64,000 nt of DNA, from assembly GCF_013032455.1 (NCBI RefSeq), contig NZ_WQCF01000008.1, forward strand, positions 179,707 to 243,706. Reading direction: 5' to 3'. The notes below the pieces were generated by a model. That model did not search any database and had not been told where the DNA came from. It saw only the letters and a list, made by a program, of their open reading frames with translations. This document shows positions 55,992 to 64,000 of the stretch, piece by piece (position 1 is the first letter of the stretch; every line of letters starts with the position of its first letter). This DNA is from Ruegeria atlantica (lineage in GTDB: Bacteria; Pseudomonadota; Alphaproteobacteria; Rhodobacterales; Rhodobacteraceae). The translations under genes and the position numbers were made by a program.

Positions 55992-56746
55992 GCAAAGACT
56001 TTGCCACCTATCCCAGCCTGAACGGCAAGACCGTCTTCATTACCGGCGGGGCAGGGGGCATTGGCGCAGAAACGGTCCGCGCGTTTGCGGCGCAGGGCGC
56101 CAAGGTCGGATTTCTGGATATTGATGCGGATGCCGGACACGCGCTGCTGGCGGAGGTGGAAGGCGAACACGCCTTTGCCCAATGCGACCTGCGCGACGTC
56201 GAGGCTTTGCATATCGCATTGGCAGAACTGTCGGACGAACTTGGTGCGGCGCATGTGTTGGTCAACAACGCCGCGCGGGACGACCGCCATGACTGGCGCG
56301 AGGTGACGCCGGACTACTGGGACGAACGCATGGCAACGAATATCCGCCACATGTTCTTTGCGATCCAGTCTGTCGCACCAGCGATGATCGAACGGGGCGG
56401 TGGATCAATCGTCAATCTCGGATCGAATTCCTGGTGGGAGGCGGGGGCAGGCTTCCCTGCTTACGCCACTGCTAAATCCGCCGTTCACGGCCTGACCCGT
56501 ACTATGGCGCGTGAACTGGGTGATCACCGCATCCGTGTGAACACCGTGGTACCGGGTTGGATCATGACCGACCGCCAGAAGGACCTGTGGGTCACGCCCG
56601 AGGCATTGGCGAAACAGGTCGACCGTCAATGTCTGCCCGATCCGATAGATCCCGTCTATGTGGCGCGGATGGTGGTATTTTTGGCCTCGGACGATGCCGC
56701 TATGTGCAGTGCGGGGAATTTCATGGTCGAAGGCGGATCAATCTGA
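55988..56746 (+). CDS. SDR family oxidoreductase of the inositol cluster
   Basis: Classical short-chain dehydrogenase of 252 aa: GGAGGIG near residue 20, an acidic residue after the second strand (DIDAD) that favours NAD, catalytic Ser in LGSNS and YxxxK as YATAK near residue 160. The ATGA overlap with iolB places it in the same operon. It likely oxidises or epimerises a polyol related to inositol; substrate unknown. Confidence 0.88.
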   Translation: MSKDFATYPSLNGKTVFITGGAGGIGAETVRAFAAQGAKVGFLDIDADAGHALLAEVEGEHAFAQCDLRDVEALHIALAELSDELGAAHVLVNNAARDDRHDWREVTPDYWDERMATNIRHMFFAIQSVAPAMIERGGGSIVNLGSNSWWEAGAGFPAYATAKSAVHGLTRTMARELGDHRIRVNTVVPGWIMTDRQKDLWVTPEALAKQVDRQCLPDPIDPVYVARMVVFLASDDAAMCSAGNFMVEGGSI

Positions 56747-56770
56747 ACGCGCCAAATTTGGAGATACGGC

Positions 56771-57550
56771 ATGTCCCAACCGTTCCAACTTGCGGCATGT
56801 GCCGAAATGCTGTGGCTGGACAAACCAATGGACTGGCGCGCCGCGCGCCTGGCGGAAATGGGTTTCGGCGTCGGGCTGTGGAACTGGCCTGACCTGAATC
56901 TTGAAAAGCTTGAAAGAACTGGCGCGAATTTCACGATCATGAACGGCTATCTTGAGGGCCGTTTGGCGGATGAAGAAGGCGCGGACCTGTTGCTTAAATC
57001 TGCGCGCGAAACGGTGCAGATTGGCAAACGATTGGACGTGGAACGCCTGAACCTGCACGGTACGGGGCTGGGTGAAGGTGGGATTCCGATCTGGCAGGAC
57101 GAAACCGTAACTGGAGCAATGTGGTTAAAGGCGCGAGAGACGCTGAACCGTATCTGCGATCTGGCCGAAGAAGAGGGCGTGGTGTTCACGCTGGAAAACC
57201 TGAACCTGCTGGATCACCCCGGATGCCCCTTTGGATCGACCGCGGATGTTCTGGCGCTGGTATCTGCGGTCAACCGTCCTCAGCTGCGTATCAATCTGGA
57301 CTTGTATCACACTCAGATCGGAGAGGGTGATCTGATCCGCTGGTGCGAGAAATGCCTGCCGTGGATCGGGGAAGTGCAGGTCGCGGACAATCCGGGCCGA
57401 TGTGAACCCGGAACTGGCGAAATCAACTATGCCGCTGTTGCGCGAGCTTTGAATGATATGGGCTATCAAGGACCTGTCGGATTGGAAGCCTTTGCGGCAG
57501 GCGACCCTGAAGCCGCGCTGGCGGCCTTCCGGGATGCCTTTACGATTTGA
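56771..57550 (+). CDS. Hydroxypyruvate isomerase-like TIM barrel protein
   Basis: A 259-aa xylose-isomerase-like TIM barrel of the hydroxypyruvate isomerase (Hyi/OtnI) group. Metal and acid residues are in FTLENLN, NLDLYHTQI, EVQVADNPGR and the C-terminal GLEAF. Such enzymes isomerise 2-keto and aldose forms of C3-C6 acids and sugars. It ends three bases from the convergent aldolase. Role in the inositol route is inferred from position. Confidence 0.8.
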   Translation: MSQPFQLAACAEMLWLDKPMDWRAARLAEMGFGVGLWNWPDLNLEKLERTGANFTIMNGYLEGRLADEEGADLLLKSARETVQIGKRLDVERLNLHGTGLGEGGIPIWQDETVTGAMWLKARETLNRICDLAEEEGVVFTLENLNLLDHPGCPFGSTADVLALVSAVNRPQLRINLDLYHTQIGEGDLIRWCEKCLPWIGEVQVADNPGRCEPGTGEINYAAVARALNDMGYQGPVGLEAFAAGDPEAALAAFRDAFTI

Positions 57551-57553
57551 CGA

Positions 57554-58393
57554 TTATCTTTGCGGTGGCGCTCCGAAAGCGCGAATGACGGTACGTGCCG
57601 CAGCTTCGACCGGGTCGTGGGTCTCTTTCAGGATGGTGACGCGGTCGAACCTATCAGGGTCGCGGTTCACCGCCTCGCGCAGCGCTGCACCGAAGGCCAT
57701 CCGCAATTCGGTCCCGATGTTGAACTTGCAGATCGAGGTTTCGCGGGCAAGGCGCGTGCGTTGTTCCACCGGCACGCCAGAACCGCCGTGGATGACCAGA
57801 GGCACCTCGGTCATGGCATCGATCTGGCGGATGCGGTTTTCGTCCAGGCCGCCCTCTTTGTTCTGTTGCAGGTGGACGTTGCCGACCGAAATGGCCATCG
57901 CATCCACGCCGCTTTCGCGGGCGAATTTTGCGGCCTCAGCCGGGTCTGTCCCGTTTGAACCTTCACCGCCGGAATAGCCGACAAAGCCGATCTCACCCTC
58001 GCAGGAAATCCCGGCGGAATGGGCCATTTCGGCAATCGCGGCTGTCTCGTCGATATTTTGCTGCAGAGGTTTGCGCGAGCCGTCGAACATCAGCGATGTG
58101 AACCCGCTGTCGAGCGCGATCTTGCAGTCTTCGAACGTGTACCCGTGATCCAGATGGGCCACGACCGGGACCGATGCATTCTCGGCCAAATGGCGGAACA
58201 TCTTTCCTAGAACAGGCAGCGGCGTGTGCTCGCGGCAACTTGGTCCGGCTTGCAGGATGACGGGGGCGTTTTCAGCCTCGGCTGCGGCGACGTAGGCGCG
58301 CATGTCTTCCCAACCAAGCGTTACAAGCCCGCCCACGGCATAGCCTTGTTCGTATGCGGGTTGCAGGACGTCCTTAAGCGTAACGAGTGTCAT
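57554..58393 (-). CDS. iolJ: Class II aldolase, IolJ-like (2-deoxy-5-keto-gluconate-6-phosphate aldolase)
   Basis: Zinc aldolase of the fructose-bisphosphate aldolase class II family, 279 aa. Zinc and catalytic residues are in VVAHLDHGYTFEDC (Asp-His pair), EGEIGFVG and VIHGGSGVP. In the inositol pathway this enzyme splits the phosphorylated keto acid into dihydroxyacetone phosphate and malonate semialdehyde. It is the last gene of the iolC-iolB2-aldolase run and overlaps the gene before it by four bases. General FbaA function cannot be excluded. Confidence 0.85.
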   Translation of the reverse strand: MTLVTLKDVLQPAYEQGYAVGGLVTLGWEDMRAYVAAAEAENAPVILQAGPSCREHTPLPVLGKMFRHLAENASVPVVAHLDHGYTFEDCKIALDSGFTSLMFDGSRKPLQQNIDETAAIAEMAHSAGISCEGEIGFVGYSGGEGSNGTDPAEAAKFARESGVDAMAISVGNVHLQQNKEGGLDENRIRQIDAMTEVPLVIHGGSGVPVEQRTRLARETSICKFNIGTELRMAFGAALREAVNRDPDRFDRVTILKETHDPVEAAARTVIRAFGAPPQR

Positions 58394-59226
58394 TTGAACT
58401 TCGCGATCATGTCTTTGATGCCCGGAATCGTTTCAATCTGATAGGCGTGGGTGGGTTGAAAGTATTGCACCAGAGACCGCTGGCTCAGACCTCCGAGGAT
58501 AGTGAAATAGTACATCTCGTACCCTGGCAGCGCGCAGCAGGGGTGGTAGCCCTTGTCGATGCAAATCGTTGAGCCGTCGACGATGTGATAGGCATCACCC
58601 GGCTCGTTATCCTCGCGCTGCAACATCTGCAGGCCGGAGCCCCAATTGGGTTTAAAGCGGAAGTTATAGGTTTCGTCATGCCGTGTTTCATCCGGCAGAC
58701 GGTTGGTGTCGTGTTTGTGGCTAGGAAAGCCTGACCAGCCACCCTGACCAACGGTGAACAGCTCGCTCACCAGCAGGCGACCGACTTTGTCGTGCTGTTT
58801 CTGGCCGAGGATGTGTTTGATTTTGCGGTGTGTTTTGGTGTCGTCGCTGCCATATTGTACAAGGTCATGCTGGCGCACATCGAACGGTTCGAGCACTTTG
58901 TCGAATTTGGCGCCCGCGATGAAAACTTCAGCCTCGTCCGACATGCAACCCATCTGTACTTTGGCGCCGACCGGGACGTAGACGCCTTCGGGCTCGCCAT
59001 CCCAGACATCCTCGCCGCGGTTGCCCAGCTTGGCGAATTGAACGCCTTCGACGTCAACATCCACGCTGCCCGTGGCAGGCACGATGCAGGTTTCATAACC
59101 CGGCACCTGATATTCGAACGCCTCGCCACGGCGCAGCTTGACGATGTTGAAATAGTTCAGCGGAACCGTCGGGTCGTCCGCATCGACGATGGGTTTGTTC
59201 TGATTGTCATAGGGCGCGATATGCAT
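58390..59226 (-). CDS. IolB paralogue (5-deoxy-glucuronate isomerase-like double cupin)
   Basis: A 278-aa second IolB-family protein. The metal motif is SHKHDTNRLPDETRHDETYNF and the second barrel has GYHPCCALPGYEMYYF, so the ligands are kept, but the N-terminal half (MHIAPYDNQNKPIVDADDP) differs strongly from the canonical IolB at 55149. It sits between the kinase and the aldolase genes. It may handle an isomeric deoxy-uronate; inference. Confidence 0.85.
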   Translation of the reverse strand: MHIAPYDNQNKPIVDADDPTVPLNYFNIVKLRRGEAFEYQVPGYETCIVPATGSVDVDVEGVQFAKLGNRGEDVWDGEPEGVYVPVGAKVQMGCMSDEAEVFIAGAKFDKVLEPFDVRQHDLVQYGSDDTKTHRKIKHILGQKQHDKVGRLLVSELFTVGQGGWSGFPSHKHDTNRLPDETRHDETYNFRFKPNWGSGLQMLQREDNEPGDAYHIVDGSTICIDKGYHPCCALPGYEMYYFTILGGLSQRSLVQYFQPTHAYQIETIPGIKDMIAKFK

Positions 59227-59235
59227 GGGAAACTC

Positions 59236-60216
59236 CTATGTGGTCGGGCCGGGATGATCGGCCAGGAATGCGTTCAGCTCGGGTGTTGTGGGCATGGCGG
59301 GGGCGCAACCGGGCTGAGACACCACGATCGATGCGCAGGCCGAGCCGCGCATGACGGCGTCCTCAAGCGAATGCCCCGCCGCGATTGAGGCCAGCAAACC
59401 CGCCATGAAACTGTCGCCAGCACCGTTGGGTTTGACGGCGGTAACCGGGTAAATGCCGGTGCGGATTTCCTGACCGTCCACCAGCGTAACGGCACCTTTT
59501 TCGCCCATCTTATAGACGACTATGCGGCCGGGTTTTTCGGCCAGTTCCTTGGCTTTTGCGAACCCGTTATCGATGCCGCCAGCCATAAAGCCGAACTCTT
59601 CATCATTGCCGACAATCAGGTCACTGGCCTCTCCGGCGCGGGACAGGACTTCGGCGGCCACTTCGGATGAGGGCCAGCTATAGGGGCGGTAGTCGATGTC
59701 GAAGATGATCGGCAGACCCGCCGCGCGGGCGTTGTCAAAGGCGCGGAACGTGGCGCTGCGTGAAGGTTCCGCGGCAAAGACGGTTCCGGCTGAGATCACG
59801 GCTGAGAAGGACGAGTAATCAATCCGGTCCATATCTTGTTCGGTGACCTGAAAGTCGACCGCACCGTTGCGATAGATGACGTTCTGAAAATTCTCGATCC
59901 GGCTTTCGTACACAGCCAGAGACATGCGGTATTCGCCGCCCAGAACACGGATATAAGACGTGTCTACGCCGTAGTGCTGTAGGCGATTCAGGCAGAACCG
60001 ACCCACCGCATCGTCCGAAACTGAAGTAATCAGCGACGCCTGACTGCCCAGCTTGACCAGTCCGGCGCAAATATTCGCAGATGACCCGCCCAGATCGGCG
60101 TGGAACGTATCGGCATCTTCGCTTTTGACGCCAATGGGGTCAGCATACAGGTCCATGCCCGCACGGCCCAGCACGGCAAAATGGTTTCCCTTGATACCGT
60201 CTATCAAAGCGGTCAA
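59236..60216 (-). CDS. iolC: 5-dehydro-2-deoxygluconokinase
   Basis: PfkB-family kinase of 326 aa that phosphorylates 2-deoxy-5-keto-gluconate. It has LGGSSANICAGLVKLG near residue 43 and the catalytic NGAGDSFMAGLL motif near residue 263. The start is most likely TTG at 60216, six bases after GGAGGA (MTALIDGIKGNHFAVLGRAGMD, as in relatives); the open frame runs on into the operator. First gene of the minus-strand run, divergent from a Gfo/Idh gene around operator site 3. Confidence 0.9.
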   Translation of the reverse strand: MTALIDGIKGNHFAVLGRAGMDLYADPIGVKSEDADTFHADLGGSSANICAGLVKLGSQASLITSVSDDAVGRFCLNRLQHYGVDTSYIRVLGGEYRMSLAVYESRIENFQNVIYRNGAVDFQVTEQDMDRIDYSSFSAVISAGTVFAAEPSRSATFRAFDNARAAGLPIIFDIDYRPYSWPSSEVAAEVLSRAGEASDLIVGNDEEFGFMAGGIDNGFAKAKELAEKPGRIVVYKMGEKGAVTLVDGQEIRTGIYPVTAVKPNGAGDSFMAGLLASIAAGHSLEDAVMRGSACASIVVSQPGCAPAMPTTPELNAFLADHPGPTT

Positions 60217-60288
60217 GTCATATCCTCCGATAAAGTGGGGTCGGCAAAGTTTGGACCTTGCGCTGAATCGATTCACACGATACTGATT

Positions 60289-60304
60289 TTGCAACCGGTT
60301 GCAA
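60289..60304. promoter_or_regulatory. LacI-type operator, site 3 (divergent iolC / Gfo-Idh promoter)
   Basis: Perfect copy of TTGCAACCGGTTGCAA in the 112-base gap between the divergent iolC and the Gfo/Idh gene at 60329. One operator can control both directions. Confidence 0.85.
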
Positions 60305-60328
60305 ATAATATGTTCGGAGCCGCGATAG

Positions 60329-61432
60329 ATGCCTGAAATTGGAATTGGAATCGTAGGTGGCGGCTATATGGGCAAGGCGCATTCAGTTGCCATGTCTGCC
60401 GTGGGGGCCGTGTTCAACACTGCGTTGCGGCCGCGGTTGGAGATGATCTGCGCCTCGACCCCCGAAAGCGCAGATCGGTATCGGACCGCCTATGGGTTCA
60501 AACGCGCGACCGAGGATTGGCGGGTTCTGGTCAATGATCCAGCAGTTGAGGCTGTGGTTATTGCCTCACCCCAGGAAACCCATCGTCAAATCGCCGAGGC
60601 GGCCTTAGCGCTGGGCAAGCCGGTGCTGTGCGAAAAACCCTTGGGTGCGTCAATGGAGGATGGTGCGGCAATGGTTGCTGCAGCCGAGGCGTCAGGCGTC
60701 ACGAATATGGTCGGGTTCAACTATGTCCGCACACCCGCCACGCAATATGCGCGTAAGTTGATTGCCGACGGCGAATTGGGTGACGTTACGTGGTTCCGTG
60801 GTGAGCACACTGAAGATTTCTACGCTGACCCCGAAGCACCGGCCACATGGCGCACCACGGGCATGGCCAACGGGACCATTGGCGACCTCGCTCCTCACAT
60901 GATCAACGGAGCTTTGGCTTTGATTGGGCCCGTTATTTCAGTGATGGCCGAGGTCGAAACGGTCCACGAAACCCGCCCCGGCGGTAAGGTTACCAATGAC
61001 GACCATGCCCAGATCATGTGCCGGTTCGCGAACGGCGCGATGGGCAATATTTATGTCAGCCGCATCTCAACCGGGCGCAAGATGGGCTACGCGTATGAGA
61101 TATCGGGCACCAAGGGCGCCCTGCGTTTCGATCAGGAAGACCAGAATGCCCTTTGGTTTTATCGCCGTGAAGGTCCCGAGGCGCAGCGCGGCTTTACCAA
61201 GATTCTGACCGGTCCGGCGCACCCAGATTACGAACCGTTCTGCCAAGGGCCGGGTCACGGCACCGGCTATCAGGACCAAATTATCATCGAAGCCAAGGAT
61301 TTCCTTGAGGCGATCCATTCCGGAAAGCCCGTCTGGCCCACTTTCCGCGACGGGCACGAAGTTAACAGGGTGCTGGCCGCCGCTTTAGCCTCGTCCGAGC
61401 GACAGCAGTGGCAAAACATTCGCGATTACTGA
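60329..61432 (+). CDS. Gfo/Idh/MocA family oxidoreductase (1)
   Basis: NAD(P)-dependent sugar or polyol dehydrogenase of 367 aa. Rossmann motif GGGYMGKAH near residue 10, EKP motif CEKPLGAS near residue 95, and a catalytic-type His in DLAPHMINGAL near residue 190. It may oxidise another inositol isomer or a later keto intermediate. Followed 37 bases later by a second family member. Confidence 0.88.
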   Translation: MPEIGIGIVGGGYMGKAHSVAMSAVGAVFNTALRPRLEMICASTPESADRYRTAYGFKRATEDWRVLVNDPAVEAVVIASPQETHRQIAEAALALGKPVLCEKPLGASMEDGAAMVAAAEASGVTNMVGFNYVRTPATQYARKLIADGELGDVTWFRGEHTEDFYADPEAPATWRTTGMANGTIGDLAPHMINGALALIGPVISVMAEVETVHETRPGGKVTNDDHAQIMCRFANGAMGNIYVSRISTGRKMGYAYEISGTKGALRFDQEDQNALWFYRREGPEAQRGFTKILTGPAHPDYEPFCQGPGHGTGYQDQIIIEAKDFLEAIHSGKPVWPTFRDGHEVNRVLAAALASSERQQWQNIRDY

Positions 61433-61469
61433 TCGCGCAACCGTTAAATTCTGAAGAGAGACCAAGACC

Positions 61470-62603
61470 ATGGCAAAGCTGAAATGGGGTATGATCGGTG
61501 GTGGCGAAGGCAGCCAGATCGGGCCCGCGCATCGTTTGGGTGCACAGGCGGACGGGATGTTCGAATTCGCCGCTGGCGCGCTGGATCACCGCCCCGAAGT
61601 GGGCCGTGAATACGCGCAACGATTGGGTGTCACCAGCGACCGTGCCTATGGCAACTGGAGAGAAATGCTCGCAGGGGAAATGGATCGAGAGGACCGGATT
61701 GATCTGGTAACCATTGCCACCCCCAATTCGACCCACTTCGAGATCGCCAAAGCGTTCCTCGAGGCCGGTTTCAACGTGCTCTGTGAAAAGCCGATGACCA
61801 TGACCGTGAAAGAGGGCGAAGAGATCGTTCGCGTGGCCATGGCCTCGGGCAAAATCTGTGCGGTCAACTATTGCTATTCCGCCTATCCGATGGTGCGGCA
61901 GGCCCGCGCGATGGTGCGGGCCGGCGAAATTGGCAAGGTGCGTCTGGTCGTCACCAATTTCAGCCACGGCCACCACGGCGACGCCACTGATGCCGATAAT
62001 CCACGCGTCCGCTGGCGCTATGACCCGGCAATGGCTGGTGTCTCGGGCCAGTTTGCCGATTGCGGTATCCACGCGCTGCATATGGCCAGCTTCATCTGTG
62101 ATGACGAGGTCAAGACGCTGTCCGCTGACATGGCTTCAACCATTTCCAGCCGTGAACTGGAGGATGACGCCATGATCAACTTCCGCATGGAAGGCGGCAC
62201 TGTGGGTCGTCTTTGGACGTCCTCTGTGGCCATCGGGCGGCAGCACGGGTTCGACATTCAGGTTTTCGGGGAAACCGGCGGGCTGCGCTGGGCCTCTGAA
62301 CAACCCAATCAATTGATCTACACGCCCGTCGGTGGTCGTACTCAGATCATCGAAAAAGGTGAGGGCGGCCTGCATGACGAAGTGCAACGGCTGTCCCGAG
62401 TCGCCATTGCGCATCCCGAAGGGTTTCCGTTGGCTGTGGCCAATATTTACTGCGATCTGGCCGATGCGATCCGGGGCGAAACCCGTGATGGACTGCCCGG
62501 TGCCGCCGATGGGGTCAGGTCGATTGCTGCCGTACACGCGGCCGTTGCATCGGGCAAAGAGGACGGTGTCTGGAAAGACGCTCGCCCGCCAATGTTCCGC
62601 TGA
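61470..62603 (+). CDS. Gfo/Idh/MocA family oxidoreductase (2)
   Basis: A 377-aa dehydrogenase. Rossmann GGGEGSQIG near residue 10, CEKPMTMTV near residue 105, and the acid/His pair in FADCGIHALHMASF near residue 195. The long GEGSQIGPAH start resembles the subgroup with levoglucosan and inositol-type dehydrogenases. Its stop abuts the stop of the convergent lacI gene with no gap. GAGAGA precedes the ATG. Confidence 0.88.
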   Translation: MAKLKWGMIGGGEGSQIGPAHRLGAQADGMFEFAAGALDHRPEVGREYAQRLGVTSDRAYGNWREMLAGEMDREDRIDLVTIATPNSTHFEIAKAFLEAGFNVLCEKPMTMTVKEGEEIVRVAMASGKICAVNYCYSAYPMVRQARAMVRAGEIGKVRLVVTNFSHGHHGDATDADNPRVRWRYDPAMAGVSGQFADCGIHALHMASFICDDEVKTLSADMASTISSRELEDDAMINFRMEGGTVGRLWTSSVAIGRQHGFDIQVFGETGGLRWASEQPNQLIYTPVGGRTQIIEKGEGGLHDEVQRLSRVAIAHPEGFPLAVANIYCDLADAIRGETRDGLPGAADGVRSIAAVHAAVASGKEDGVWKDARPPMFR

Positions 62604-63602
62604 TTACGCGCGGGGTCTCAACGTGCCCCGCTCGATCACACGACAGGGGAAGATGCGCGCCTCGGGGTATCTCTGAGGCTCCTTCAGCATCTCAACGACC
62701 AGATCAACCGATGAAGAAATAATTTGTTTGATCGGCTGGTGTATGGTGGTCAGATCGATGCTTTCCCAACGCGACATTTCCATGTCGTTCAGACCGATGA
62801 TGCCGATATCCTGACCCGGTTTTAGCCCGTGATCGCGCAGGGCTGACAGGGCGCCGATGGACAGGATGTCGTCACCGCAGAAATAGCCTTCGGCTGGGTT
62901 GTCCTCTAACAACCGCAGCATCTCGGAACGCCCGGCTTCAAAGGAATAGGCCCCCGCGAAAGAGTGCGATTTCTCTATGTCAGGGTGTTTTTCGACCTCT
63001 TCCATGAAGCCTCGGTACCGGTCCATGGCCGAGGTTGCGTCTTGGGGGCCGCCCAAATATCCAATGCGCTTGTACCCGCGTTCCAACAACTGCCGCGCCG
63101 CCATGCGCCCGCATTCCACGTTGTCGATTCCCACAACGTGAACCTCGGGCGACGTGGCCGAGCGTCCGAAGGTATGCACCACAGGAACCCCCGCGTCGTG
63201 GAATGCTTTGGCAAAGCTGGGCGGCAGCGTCGAGGATGCAACAATGACGGCATCCACCGAGTATTGCCGCAACATCCGTACTGAATTTGCGGGTTCGGTT
63301 TCATCCGTCAGGTTCACGATCAGAGGACGCAGCCCACGTTCCTGTAGCGCGCGGGTAAACTGATCGAATACCTCCAGGAATATCGGGTTGTGAAAGTTGT
63401 TCGAGATCAGCCCGATCAGCTTGGTCCGCCCGGTTGTCAGCGAAGATGCCAGCGCATTGGGGCTATATCCCAGTTCCTTTGCGGCCTTTTCAACTTTGCT
63501 TCGTGTCTTGGCCGAAACTGACGCGCCTTCGGTAAAAGTGCGGGACACAGCCGAACGTGACACGCCAGCCAGCGCGGCGACGTCTTTGAGAGTGACGCTC
63601 AT
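62604..63602 (-). CDS. LacI family transcriptional regulator of the inositol cluster
   Basis: A 332-aa repressor. The N-terminal helix-turn-helix (TLKDVAALAGVSRSAVSRTF, residues 3-22) and hinge (SPNALASSL) are classical; the rest is a periplasmic-binding-protein-like sensor domain. Four matching palindromes in the cluster, one 76 bases upstream of this gene, make it the evident regulator and an autoregulator. The inducer is presumably an inositol or an early product. Confidence 0.92.
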   Translation of the reverse strand: MSVTLKDVAALAGVSRSAVSRTFTEGASVSAKTRSKVEKAAKELGYSPNALASSLTTGRTKLIGLISNNFHNPIFLEVFDQFTRALQERGLRPLIVNLTDETEPANSVRMLRQYSVDAVIVASSTLPPSFAKAFHDAGVPVVHTFGRSATSPEVHVVGIDNVECGRMAARQLLERGYKRIGYLGGPQDATSAMDRYRGFMEEVEKHPDIEKSHSFAGAYSFEAGRSEMLRLLEDNPAEGYFCGDDILSIGALSALRDHGLKPGQDIGIIGLNDMEMSRWESIDLTTIHQPIKQIISSSVDLVVEMLKEPQRYPEARIFPCRVIERGTLRPRA

Positions 63603-63677
63603 GACGAGAATCCGCAGGTTGCGAGAAGGCAGGCAATCAAATTCATAACGGAGATACTATGCACCATTGGTCGGGAC

Positions 63678-63693
63678 TTGCAATCGGTTGCAA
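63678..63693. promoter_or_regulatory. LacI-type operator, site 4 (before the regulator)
   Basis: TTGCAATCGGTTGCAA, one change from the perfect palindrome, 76 bases upstream of the regulator start. Suggests autoregulation. Confidence 0.75.
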
Positions 63694-63747
63694 GTCTGCG
63701 TTGCAATGAATGCCAAGTTTGTGACTATCCGGCGATAATGGGGAAAA

Positions 63748-63775
63748 TGGTGGGTGATGAGAGACTCGAACACCA
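63748..63775 (-). other. tRNA 3'-end fragment, attachment-site-like
   Basis: Read on the minus strand, the part after TGGTG is a T loop (TTCGAGT), T-stem 3' strand (CTCTC), acceptor 3' strand (ATCACCC), discriminator A and CCA, as at the end of a tRNA with acceptor GGGTGAT (tRNA-Lys is one candidate). The preceding bases do not complete the T stem and no 5' half follows, so it is not a functional tRNA. Integrases of genomic islands leave exactly this piece as att site. Confidence 0.55.
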
Positions 63776-64000
63776 AACAAACATATATAAATCAAGTACT
63801 TATCCGGTTCTTTGTAACCGTGTGACCGACTCAAAAATGAACCTAATGACCATACGTAAGCCTGGGCATCCAATCATTCCTCATCCGGGATCAGAGCGCG
63901 ACATTTAATCTCCATCCCGATCCTCTTTACCTACGCGTTTCCCGCTGAGCAGCCTCATCTGACTGGTCCAAATTGATTGTTAGTGCATCGTCGGCCTGTA
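63776..64000. other. Non-coding AT-rich sequence at window end
   Basis: No gene I can support on either strand. The first 80 bases are markedly AT-rich (ACATATATAAATC), unlike the inositol cluster. It may be the edge of an integrated element that lies beyond the window. Confidence 0.4.

Noticed and set aside
63748..63824. Complete tRNA gene on the minus strand
   Set aside because: Only the T loop to CCA part is present; the sequence beyond cannot form a T-stem partner, anticodon or D arm.

Overview
The window looks like a chromosome segment of a marine alphaproteobacterium of the Rhodobacteraceae (Roseobacter group, Ruegeria-like). The signs are moderately high GC, a class I lysyl-tRNA synthetase, an NDUFS4-type complex I accessory subunit, a DUF4864 protein, the rod-shape operon order mreB-mreC-mreD-mrdA-rodA, and the general character of the proteins. 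This assignment is by recognition, not by a database search. I see no rRNA, CRISPR array, intact insertion sequence or prophage.

Left part (1-25,500) is mostly core genome. It starts with the 3' part of an M3 oligopeptidase gene, convergent with a 2-hydroxyacid dehydrogenase gene and the cell-shape operon. Next come rlmJ, an adenylate-cyclase/TPR protein, leuA with a small Leu-rich leader peptide and hairpin (a likely attenuator), an SDR, a secreted 18-repeat MORN protein, nadE, a Tat-exported metallo-beta-lactamase-fold protein, gltX, an Fe-S type Rrf2 regulator, a YbbA/YbbP-like ABC exporter divergent from a TesA-like esterase, and an L,D-transpeptidase.

Middle part (25,500-46,600) is core genome with single-gene insertions. 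Genes include a cold-shock protein, ettA, a MOSC protein, nadD, a PBP4-type D-Ala-D-Ala carboxypeptidase, a TerB-like protein, Lrp/phhA/phhB (phenylalanine to tyrosine), lysS, a pectate-lyase-fold protein, two ABM-fold proteins, a universal stress protein, uvrB, an NDUFS4-like subunit and tRNA-Arg(UCU). Two AT-richer nuclease-type genes, a PIN-domain gene and an Mrr-like PD-(D/E)xK gene, each start within a few bases of the stop codon of a housekeeping gene (ettA and uvrB). Each is followed by the same REP-like palindrome. This repeated architecture is the strongest candidate for something undescribed.

Right part (46,700-63,700) is a complete, LacI-controlled inositol catabolism island. It holds an inositol dehydrogenase (iolG), a CUT2-type sugar ABC transporter, iolD, iolE, iolB, iolC and an iolJ-like aldolase. 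It also has extra enzymes that the classical pathway does not need: a PhyH-type 2-oxoglutarate dioxygenase, an SDR, a hydroxypyruvate-isomerase-like TIM barrel, a second IolB paralogue and two further Gfo/Idh/MocA dehydrogenases. Four copies of a 16-bp palindrome, TTGCAACCGGTTGCAA or one-base variants, lie before iolG, before the transporter, between the divergent iolC and Gfo/Idh genes, and before the lacI gene. They define a coherent local regulon. The window ends with what looks like the 3' end of a tRNA gene (attachment-site-like) followed by AT-rich sequence.
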